From Saprospiraceae bacterium (GTDB lineage Bacteria; Bacteroidota; Bacteroidia; Chitinophagales; Saprospiraceae), in assembly GCA_016717265.1 (NCBI GenBank), contig JADKFX010000001.1, positions 2,926,501 to 2,990,500 of the forward strand: 64,000 bases of DNA, read 5' to 3'. The position numbers and the translations under genes are program-made. Under the pieces are notes generated by a model. The model had not been told where the DNA came from. It did not search any database and saw only the letters and a program-made list of their open reading frames with translations. Of the stretch, positions 54,528 to 61,848 are shown piece after piece (the first letter of the stretch is position 1; every line of letters begins with the position of its first letter).

Positions 54528-56965
54528 TTTAAATCCAAGGTAATCCCGAGGCTCACATGACGCAATGCCTGAGGATATAATCCTTTATAATAAAAAGTAT
54601 TATCATTTTCTTTACCCAAATAAGGATCGTCCTGCAAATTAATATTCTGATCCGTACTAAACCTTGAAATCCATCCGTGACTGAAGTAATTTTCATTTAA
54701 TAAATTATAAAACTTTATCCAGGCTTTAATCATAGAAGCGTTAAAAATTTTCTTTTGAAACGTTACACATACATCCACCGTATTATAAGCTGGTAATTGA
54801 CTTTCAGGATTCGAACTGTTATCAAGATAATATTTCGACACAAATGAATGTGAAAGTTCTATATCGAATTTGATATTTTGCAGTTTTGGATTAAGTATCG
54901 AATAGGAAATTCCGGTATTTAAAATCACTGATGGTGAAAATGAAATATCCGTATTTTTATGTTCTTTTAAAATATAAAGTTCCTGAGTAGAAGTCCCATA
55001 AAATGGTATGAATTCATCATATAAAGGAATTTTATTCTGACTTAAATTTCCAACATTCCATACGAGAAATCGAGATCCGATTTTATATTCGGATTCAAAT
55101 TCAATACCAAGTCTATAAGATTTATTTAAATTAATACGCAATGCTTCTCCCACATCATTTAATTTACCACTTAATGCGAGTTGGTTTTTATAAAACATAG
55201 TATACACATTAATTTTAGTACGAAATTTTGCCAGGTCAATCACAATGCCCCCTTCAATATCAAATAGTTGCTCCGGATTAATAGAATCTCCATTGACAAT
55301 ATAGTCTTCTCTAAAAGGTTCCCGTTGCATAAATCCAACAGATGAAAAGAGTTGAATTTTACTATGAATCCTGTAATCCAAATAAATTTTTGGTGTTACT
55401 AAGATTTTATTATTATCAAATTCAAGAGGCTTTAAATTGTCTAATATGCCATGTATTTTATAATCTACAAACCGGGTTTGAAAATCGAAATTTAGATTTA
55501 ATTTACTGGATATCTGGTGTTTGGATTTTATACTAAAAGAGAATTCGTTTTTTATACCTGTATTCTCATAGTACTTATTTTTTTTAAAGGAATAGTTGGC
55601 TAAATCAACCCAGCTTACATCACCAAAATGATCTCCATTGTATGAGGAATAGCTTATACCTGGAATCAATGTCCAGCTTTTAAAAACATCAAATACCATA
55701 TTCATATGCAGAAAAACAAAATGATTCGTCAACCACTTTCTTCTGATTAAATCTGCAAAATCAATAGTATCTCTTTGTATTGAATAATCATCTAGTGGTT
55801 GATTTGATTTATAATTTTCATAAAATCCTCTACCGTAGGTATAATTCAGTATTGAATTCCATATCAATTTAGAACTTAGCTGATACTGATAAGAAAGTTG
55901 TAAGTGATCTTGCTTATACTGATCAATTTCATTTTCATATGGTGTAGCTGGTTTTTCAGTTCCTGCCAGATTAAATTTCCGCAAACTATCAATACCAACA
56001 AACTGAACAGGCAAACCAAACCAAGCTTGTCCGGTATGTTCACTCCCATGGATATAATTAAAACGCAGAGCACTGTTCACATGAAATACCCCTGCACTAA
56101 ATCTAAATGATTTCAAATCTGATGCACTTCTATCAATATATCCATCTGATTTCTGCCGTGACAGGCCAAATTCTAAACTGTACTTATTATCCAACAAACC
56201 AGAATTAGCCAGCACACTATATTTCCAGGTATTAAAAGAACCAAATTGAGTTGAAATTCTAAATCCTGAATTAAACTGTATTTTATTTGTGTTTAAGTCT
56301 AAAGCGGCTCCAAAAGAAGGGGTACCAGCTCGATTAGGTACATTTCCTTTAAGGACTGTCAGGACTTCAGTTTGTGACAAAATATCGGGTATGTCTACAA
56401 AATAACTTAAAGAAGATTCACAGTCGTTAAATGGAACTCCATTAAGATTTACCTGGACATGGGCAGGATCCATCCCGCGCAATCTCAAGCCGGTATAACC
56501 GACTCCATTCCCTGCATCAGATTGGACCATGACGCCAGAAACTCTTTTCAAAAGATAAGGTAGATCTTTATCAAAATTTTGAGATTTTATTTTCTCTTCA
56601 GTTAGGGTGCTGGCATTAGAATATTCAGCTACATCCAATTGATATGTTTTTATTAGAATTTCATCAAATTCAATTCTTCTCGTTAGCACTATATTAAAAA
56701 CAGAATCACTAGCAGTAATTGGCACTGTAAAATACTGTTTATCATATCTATAATCCACTGATAAGGCATACGTTCCTTTCGGTAGATTTTCAAAAATATA
56801 AACTCCCTTCCTATCTGTCCAACATTCATGTCCTGTTTGTTCTATTCTTAATTTAATATGTTGATATGCTTGATTGGACTCATCTACCACTTGACCCGAT
56901 AATTGGTTTTGGGCATGAAGTTTAGAAGTATAAAATAAGATCCATAAAAGAATTAGTCTATTCAT
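54524..56965 (-). CDS. TonB-dependent receptor under TPP riboswitch control (candidate thiamine or precursor receptor)
   Basis: 813 residues. A signal peptide (to about residue 19) is followed by a carboxypeptidase-regulatory-like domain (about 20-95; QLSGQVVDESNQAYQ ... GVYIFENLPKGTYALSV), a plug domain (about 105-225; LPYLLKRVSGVMVQSD, GLRLRGMDPAHVQVNLNGVP) and a 22-strand-type barrel to the end (SHGWISRFS, LRHVSLGITLDLN). An aptamer of the TPP riboswitch type lies directly upstream on the same strand. Riboswitch-controlled outer-membrane receptors of this kind have been proposed as thiamine uptake receptors in Bacteroidota. The ligand is therefore probably thiamine or a related compound, inferred from regulation, not from sequence. 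Confidence 0.88.
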   Translation of the reverse strand: MNRLILLWILFYTSKLHAQNQLSGQVVDESNQAYQHIKLRIEQTGHECWTDRKGVYIFENLPKGTYALSVDYRYDKQYFTVPITASDSVFNIVLTRRIEFDEILIKTYQLDVAEYSNASTLTEEKIKSQNFDKDLPYLLKRVSGVMVQSDAGNGVGYTGLRLRGMDPAHVQVNLNGVPFNDCESSLSYFVDIPDILSQTEVLTVLKGNVPNRAGTPSFGAALDLNTNKIQFNSGFRISTQFGSFNTWKYSVLANSGLLDNKYSLEFGLSRQKSDGYIDRSASDLKSFRFSAGVFHVNSALRFNYIHGSEHTGQAWFGLPVQFVGIDSLRKFNLAGTEKPATPYENEIDQYKQDHLQLSYQYQLSSKLIWNSILNYTYGRGFYENYKSNQPLDDYSIQRDTIDFADLIRRKWLTNHFVFLHMNMVFDVFKSWTLIPGISYSSYNGDHFGDVSWVDLANYSFKKNKYYENTGIKNEFSFSIKSKHQISSKLNLNFDFQTRFVDYKIHGILDNLKPLEFDNNKILVTPKIYLDYRIHSKIQLFSSVGFMQREPFREDYIVNGDSINPEQLFDIEGGIVIDLAKFRTKINVYTMFYKNQLALSGKLNDVGEALRINLNKSYRLGIEFESEYKIGSRFLVWNVGNLSQNKIPLYDEFIPFYGTSTQELYILKEHKNTDISFSPSVILNTGISYSILNPKLQNIKFDIELSHSFVSKYYLDNSSNPESQLPAYNTVDVCVTFQKKIFNASMIKAWIKFYNLLNENYFSHGWISRFSTDQNINLQDDPYLGKENDNTFYYKGLYPQALRHVSLGITLDLN

Positions 56966-56999
56966 AGTTGAGTATAGATTGCGGGTGATTCGAACAGAC

Positions 57000-57073
57000 C
57001 TTTCCAGTCAGGCATTACCCTGTCAGGTTCAGTGGGTATAATCTCAGCCGGCTAAAAGCATATTCGGCACCCC
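57000..57073 (-). promoter_or_regulatory. TPP (THI-box) riboswitch aptamer
   Basis: On the minus strand the aptamer begins GGGGTGCC at 57073. Conserved segments follow in the right order: GGCTGAGAT, ATACCC, GAACCTGA, then GGGTAATGCC and a GACTGGAAA end. This is the TPP riboswitch pattern. The ATG of the TonB receptor follows about 35 nt after the aptamer, with no T run between, so translational control is more likely than termination. A CACCC at 56983-56987 could pair with the GGGTG of the aptamer 5' strand in an alternative fold. The aptamer begins 3 bp after the stop codon of the NadR-like kinase gene. Confidence 0.88.
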
Positions 57074-57075
57074 AA

Positions 57076-57609
57076 TTAGATAGCAAACTTACGAAATTCA
57101 GGAAATAAATTATTAATAAAGAAAGAAGCACAATTTAAGCGTATACCTCCAATCCCCGAAATAATCACAAAAGGCAAACTTAATTGCTGGAGATGATTCA
57201 AATAAATTTTAAACAAACGATCTCTATCCAAAGGATTCTCTCTTAAAGGATCGGATTGCCATAAAAGGTCTGGAGAACACAGAATATAAAGATTGGCGGC
57301 TTCCTTTCGGCTACAATTTTCTAAAATTGGTGATTTCTTAGAAAATTTCTCTTCTGCCCAAATAATTGAACTTATGGCGTCTGTATCACAAACAATAACG
57401 CCCTTGTTTTGGAAGTCCTTACGATTTCTTTCAAACTGTCCGACACCTATATTTTCGATATCCTGAAACGTATAGGCATGGTTAATATCATGCAAATAAG
57501 CCCTTGCAAATTCAGGGATCATTGTACCTTTATACCGTTCGGATAATTGGGTACAAAGAGTTGTTTTTCCGCTTGATTCCGGACCTGTAACAACTATTTT
57601 CAAAGGCAT
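57076..57609 (-). CDS. NadR/Ttd14-like P-loop kinase
   Basis: 177 residues. The P-loop GPESSGKT is at residues 9-16, followed by IPEFARAYL and YTFQDIENIGVGQFER, CDTDAISSIIWAE, and a C-terminal LWQSDPLRENPLDRDRLF motif, all characteristic of NadR-type nicotinamide riboside kinase domains in the AAA_28 family. It probably phosphorylates a nucleoside-like small molecule. The stop codon lies 3 bp before the TPP aptamer of the receptor gene, so a thiamine-related role is possible, but family knowledge favours nicotinamide riboside. A TATCTTTG box lies 31 bp upstream of its start. Confidence 0.78.
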   Translation of the reverse strand: MPLKIVVTGPESSGKTTLCTQLSERYKGTMIPEFARAYLHDINHAYTFQDIENIGVGQFERNRKDFQNKGVIVCDTDAISSIIWAEEKFSKKSPILENCSRKEAANLYILCSPDLLWQSDPLRENPLDRDRLFKIYLNHLQQLSLPFVIISGIGGIRLNCASFFINNLFPEFRKFAI

Positions 57610-57640
57610 CTGTTTGATTTTTTAGATCTTATTCCCCCTA

Positions 57641-57648
57641 CAAAGATA
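57641..57648 (-). promoter_or_regulatory. Probable -7 element for the NadR-like kinase gene
   Basis: On the minus strand TATCTTTG matches TAnnTTTG. It overlaps the first base of the ATG of the divergent gene at 57648, so the two starts are almost back to back. Confidence 0.5.
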
Positions 57649-58205
57649 TGCACGATATAGAACCATTTTATAACTGGAGGGAATTGTACAGTACATCGGA
57701 GGATTCCAAATCACCATTTTATGGTTTAAATAACGACAATTTTGAATATACAAATAAAATATACAATTACTTTATACACCCTGAATGGGATGAAATTGGA
57801 TCCGAAACACTTTATATAAAAATTCTATATGCGGATTATGACGACGGTGTTAGTATTCTTGAGTTAATTGGTGAATGGAATGATTGTATTGCCAACGATA
57901 TCATGTTTTTAAAAAGAGATATTATAGATAAAATGATTGAAGAAGGCATTTATAAATTTATATTATTATGCGAACATGTGTTTAATTTCCATGGTTCGGA
58001 TGATTGTTATTATGAAGAATGGAAAGAAGATATTGCAGATCATGAAGGTTACATCGTATTTATAAATCTATTACCCCATGTTTTAGCTGAAATCAAATCA
58101 TTTGGTATTCAACATTTTGTATATTTAGGAAATAATTTTCAAGACTTGAATTGGCGAAAAATGGATCCTATGAATTTAATAACGTTTATTGAGTCTAAAC
58201 TTTAA
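57648..58205 (+). CDS. Conserved hypothetical protein upstream of era
   Basis: 185 residues, acidic, no signal peptide or membrane segment. Readable features are IEPFYNWRELYSTSEDSKSP at the start, IKILYADYDDGVSILELIGEWNDCI in the middle, and FVYLGNNFQDLNW near the end. I recall similar proteins in Chitinophagia and Saprospiria but no functional name. It begins a tight run of genes, with its stop 4 bp before the ATG of era. A soluble cytoplasmic protein linked to ribosome assembly would be consistent with that position, as inference only. Confidence 0.8.
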   Translation: MHDIEPFYNWRELYSTSEDSKSPFYGLNNDNFEYTNKIYNYFIHPEWDEIGSETLYIKILYADYDDGVSILELIGEWNDCIANDIMFLKRDIIDKMIEEGIYKFILLCEHVFNFHGSDDCYYEEWKEDIADHEGYIVFINLLPHVLAEIKSFGIQHFVYLGNNFQDLNWRKMDPMNLITFIESKL

Positions 58206-58209
58206 TATT

Positions 58210-59112
58210 ATGGAAACAGTGTTTAGATCAGGTTTTGTAAACTTAGTAGGATTGCCGAATAGTGGTAAATCGACTTTAATAAATGCGCTCACCGGTGAAA
58301 AAATGGCGATTATTTCACCTAAACCACAAACCACAAGACAACGAATTTTAGGATTTGTAAATGATGACTTTTGTCAAATTATTTTTTCAGATACACCCGG
58401 ATTTATAGACAATGCTGCCTATCCATTGCATCTTACCATGAACATGCAAGTAAAACTTGCATTAGAAGATGCGGATTTATTACTTCTTGTTATAGACTCG
58501 AGTAAAACCCTGGAATTACCTACACACTTTTTAGAATTATTAAATGAAATCAAGATACCGATTCTATTTTGTTTAAATAAAATTGATAAATCAAATTTTC
58601 AATTGGTGGATCAAATGGTAAATTATCTTCAATCTTTACATTTACCGATTCAATCAATTCATAAAATTTCAGCTTTAAATAATTTAGGATTGGATGTGCT
58701 CTATACTGAAATAAAATCCCTCCTTCCAAAGCATCCTGCCTATTTTCCTGATGACCTATTGAGCAATCGACCGTTGCGGTTTTTTTTATCAGAAATGATT
58801 CGCGAACAAATTTACAAATTGTATGATGCTGAAATTCCGTATCATTGCTTTGTCGTAATCGAGCGATGTAAAGGTGTAGATGACAAGAAAGATATGGCTG
58901 TAATTGATGCTCATATTTATGTAGGGAAACAATCCCAGGTGCCTATTTTAATTGGCAAAAATGGGTCCAAATTAAAAGAACTAGGAACCAAAGCCAGATT
59001 AGAAATAGAACACTATCTGAACCAAAAAGTATATTTAAGTTTAAGTGTAAAATTGAGAAAAGACTGGAGAGACAACACCGCTTTTCTGAATAAATCAAGT
59101 ATTTTTCAATGA
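58210..59112 (+). CDS. era: GTPase Era
   Basis: 300 residues from the ATG at 58210; an upstream in-frame start would add 7 residues overlapping the previous gene. The G motifs are G1 GLPNSGKST (14-22), G2 TTRQR, G3 DTPG and G4 NKID. The C-terminal KH domain has the GKNG loop (LIGKNGSKLKELG). Era binds the 3' end of 16S rRNA and assists 30S maturation. Its stop overlaps the ATG of der in an ATGA. Confidence 0.95.
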   Translation: METVFRSGFVNLVGLPNSGKSTLINALTGEKMAIISPKPQTTRQRILGFVNDDFCQIIFSDTPGFIDNAAYPLHLTMNMQVKLALEDADLLLLVIDSSKTLELPTHFLELLNEIKIPILFCLNKIDKSNFQLVDQMVNYLQSLHLPIQSIHKISALNNLGLDVLYTEIKSLLPKHPAYFPDDLLSNRPLRFFLSEMIREQIYKLYDAEIPYHCFVVIERCKGVDDKKDMAVIDAHIYVGKQSQVPILIGKNGSKLKELGTKARLEIEHYLNQKVYLSLSVKLRKDWRDNTAFLNKSSIFQ

Positions 59113-60410
59113 GTTATACAGTAGCAATTGTAGGTCGTCCAAATGTTGGTAAATCAACATTTTTCAATCGAATGATCGGTTATAAGCAATCCATTGTGGA
59201 TGACATAAGTGGCGTAACAAGAGATCGTTTATATGGTGTAAGTGAGTGGAATGGAAAACATTTCACGGTTATTGATACCGGCGGTTTTGTGTCAAAAAGC
59301 AATGATATCTTCGAGCTCGAAATTAAAAAACAAGTACAATTAGCAATTGACGAAGCAAGTTGTATCGTCTTTATGGTTGATGCATCTTCAGGTATTACAG
59401 ATCTGGATGTCAATGTTACGGATCTATTAAGACGCGTAAATAAAAAAATATTTTTAGCCGTTAATAAAGTGGACAACCCGGAACGATACCTGCTTGCCCA
59501 AGAATTTTGGGGACTAGGCTTCGAACAATTATATTGCGTCTCTTCAATTTCAGGAAGTGGTACTGGAGAATTATTGGATGCAATTTGTGCATTAATACCA
59601 GATGAGGAGGAAGAGAAAATCAATTTACCTAAATTCGCAGTTATAGGTCAGCCAAATGTTGGAAAATCATCCTTCTTAAATGCATTGTTAGATGAAGAGC
59701 GAAATCTTGTAACTGAAATTGCCGGAACTACAAGAGATCCTGTTCACAGTATTTATAAAAAATTTGGTAAAGAATTTATGCTTATAGATACAGCAGGCAT
59801 TCGCAAAAAAGCTAAAGTTCATGAAGACTTAGAATTTTATTCTGTGATACGAGCTATTAAAGCTATAGAAGATTGCGACGTTTGTTACCTGATTATTGAT
59901 GCAACGCTTGGCATTGAATCCCAGGATATGGAATTGGTTTCATTAGTGATAAAACGAAATAAAGGTTTGGTTATACTGGTAAACAAATGGGATTTAGTAG
60001 AAAAAACCACTAAAACTTCAAAGGATTATGAAACCGTAATTCGAGCAAAAATGGCACCCTTTAATGATGTTCCTATTTTATTTATTTCAGTATTAGAAAA
60101 ACAACGAATTTTTCAAGCTGTTGAAAAAGGGCTGGAAGTATATGCAAATCGAAGTCAAGAAATAAAAACTTCTGATTTAAACGATAAAATGTTGGAAGCT
60201 ATATCAAAAATTCCACCACCTTCTTATAGAAATCATTTGATTAAAATAAAATATATAACACAAATTAAAAAACCATATCCTGCATTTGCGTTTTTTACGA
60301 ATTATCCAGATCAAATCAAAGGAAGTTATAAGCAATTTATTGAAAATCAAATGCGTGCATTATACAATTTTAATGGCACTCCTATACGTTTGTTATTTAA
60401 GGATAAGTAA
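59109..60410 (+). CDS. der: GTPase Der (EngA)
   Basis: 433 residues with two successive G domains, GRPNVGKST (9-17) and GQPNVGKSS (about 179-187), each followed by DTGG/DTAG and NKVD/NKWD motifs, and a KH-like C-terminal domain (YRNHLIKIKYITQIKKPYP). It is required for 50S assembly. The ATGA overlap with era means coupled translation; rfbC follows after 2 bp. Confidence 0.96.
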   Translation: MSYTVAIVGRPNVGKSTFFNRMIGYKQSIVDDISGVTRDRLYGVSEWNGKHFTVIDTGGFVSKSNDIFELEIKKQVQLAIDEASCIVFMVDASSGITDLDVNVTDLLRRVNKKIFLAVNKVDNPERYLLAQEFWGLGFEQLYCVSSISGSGTGELLDAICALIPDEEEEKINLPKFAVIGQPNVGKSSFLNALLDEERNLVTEIAGTTRDPVHSIYKKFGKEFMLIDTAGIRKKAKVHEDLEFYSVIRAIKAIEDCDVCYLIIDATLGIESQDMELVSLVIKRNKGLVILVNKWDLVEKTTKTSKDYETVIRAKMAPFNDVPILFISVLEKQRIFQAVEKGLEVYANRSQEIKTSDLNDKMLEAISKIPPPSYRNHLIKIKYITQIKKPYPAFAFFTNYPDQIKGSYKQFIENQMRALYNFNGTPIRLLFKDK

Positions 60411-60412
60411 AC

Positions 60413-60958
60413 ATGAAAATAACAGAAACTCATATTAAAGGGCTTTATATACTTGAGCCTAAAATCTTTAAAGATGAGAGAGGTTGCTTTTATGAAACGT
60501 TTAATTCTAAACAATTTATCCGAAATAATTTATCCTATTTTTTTGTACAAGACAATGAAGCGGAATCCAAATTTGGTGTAATCCGAGGATTACACTATCA
60601 GCATAGCACTATGGCACAAGCCAAGTTAGTAAGAGTGACTTTTGGCGAAGTGTTAGATGTAGTGGTTGATTTAAGAAAAGGAAGCCCCACTTTTAAATCT
60701 GTATTTTCAATTATCTTAAGTAACGAAAACAAAAAACAATTGCTGATTCCTCGTGGATTTGCTCACGGTTATTCGGTTCTCAGTCCAAGTTGCCTATTTC
60801 AATATAAATGCGACAATTATTATGCAGTCAGTCATGAAGCAGGGATTAACCCCTTGGATATGAGTCTGTCCATTGATTGGAAAATATCTGAACAAGACCG
60901 TATTATTTCATCAAAAGACGCCAACTTACCTTTTTTCAATAACGCCCGATTGGATTAA
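60413..60958 (+). CDS. rfbC: dTDP-4-dehydrorhamnose 3,5-epimerase
   Basis: 181 residues, the normal length. The catalytic histidine is in VIRGLHYQ (His61) with Lys71 following, and RGFAHGYSVLS forms the other wall of the site. It epimerises dTDP-4-keto-6-deoxyglucose on the way to dTDP-rhamnose. It is in one run with der, 2 bp upstream, and rfbD, 3 bp downstream. rfbA and rfbB are not in the window. Confidence 0.94.
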   Translation: MKITETHIKGLYILEPKIFKDERGCFYETFNSKQFIRNNLSYFFVQDNEAESKFGVIRGLHYQHSTMAQAKLVRVTFGEVLDVVVDLRKGSPTFKSVFSIILSNENKKQLLIPRGFAHGYSVLSPSCLFQYKCDNYYAVSHEAGINPLDMSLSIDWKISEQDRIISSKDANLPFFNNARLD

Positions 60959-60961
60959 ATT

Positions 60962-61840
60962 ATGAAAATACTTGTAACGGGTGCCAACGGACAATTAGCT
61001 TGGGAGTTATCACAGATATATAATAAGGAAAAAAAATTTGAATTTAAATTTTATACCCGGGAGGACTGGGATATTTGCAATTTTGAACTTTCAACGTCCA
61101 TTCTAAACCAAGAAAAAGCTGACTATCTAATAAATGCTGCAGCATATACATTCGTCGATAAAGCTGAAAGCGAACAAGAATTATGTTTTCAAATAAATTG
61201 CCATGCACCTATTTCATTAGCAAATATTTGTAAGAGAAATCAAACAAAATTTATATTTCTATCGACCGATTATGTTTTTAATAGTTCCGGAAATATTCCA
61301 ATCCTTGAACAACAATCGAAAAATCCAAAAGGAGTCTATGCAAATTCCAAAAGCATAGCCGAAGATGAAATACTAAAGATCAATCCGGATGCTATCATTA
61401 TAAGAACATCCTGGCTTTATAGTAGCCATGGTCAAAACTTTGTAAAATCCATGTTGCGACTTTCAGAAACAACATCAAGCTTACGAATCGTAAATGACCA
61501 AATTGGAAGTCCTACCTATGCGCGTGATTTAGCAATTACAATTCTTAAAATGATCCATTTCGAAGGTGAACATCCAACAAATAAATTAGCTGGATTTTAT
61601 CATTATAGTAATGCGGGTCAATGTTCTTGGTTTGAATTTGCTACTGAAATTTTTAGCTATTTAAACATAAAAATTGCATTGCATAAAATCACAACGACAG
61701 AATTTAACGCTATTGCTCACCGACCTACTTTTAGTACTTTAGATTGCACTAAAATAAAAGAATTATTAAGATTGCATATTCCACCCTGGAAGTTAAGCTT
61801 GCATAATTGTTTGGACTTACTAACTAAAAATAACACATAA
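60962..61840 (+). CDS. rfbD: dTDP-4-dehydrorhamnose reductase
   Basis: 292 residues of the extended SDR type: Rossmann motif TGANGQL (6-12), LINAAAYTFVDKAE, LSTDYVFNSSG, and the catalytic YANSK pair (Tyr and Lys four apart). The C-terminus has RPTFSTLDCTKI, a usual RfbD ending. It reduces the keto sugar to dTDP-L-rhamnose, which probably goes into surface polysaccharide. Confidence 0.94.
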   Translation: MKILVTGANGQLAWELSQIYNKEKKFEFKFYTREDWDICNFELSTSILNQEKADYLINAAAYTFVDKAESEQELCFQINCHAPISLANICKRNQTKFIFLSTDYVFNSSGNIPILEQQSKNPKGVYANSKSIAEDEILKINPDAIIIRTSWLYSSHGQNFVKSMLRLSETTSSLRIVNDQIGSPTYARDLAITILKMIHFEGEHPTNKLAGFYHYSNAGQCSWFEFATEIFSYLNIKIALHKITTTEFNAIAHRPTFSTLDCTKIKELLRLHIPPWKLSLHNCLDLLTKNNT

Positions 61841-61848
61841 GTAGAACC

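Noticed and set aside
59180..59623. 147-codon frame antisense to der
   Set aside because: It mirrors the conserved G domain of Der, whose frame shows all GTPase motifs.
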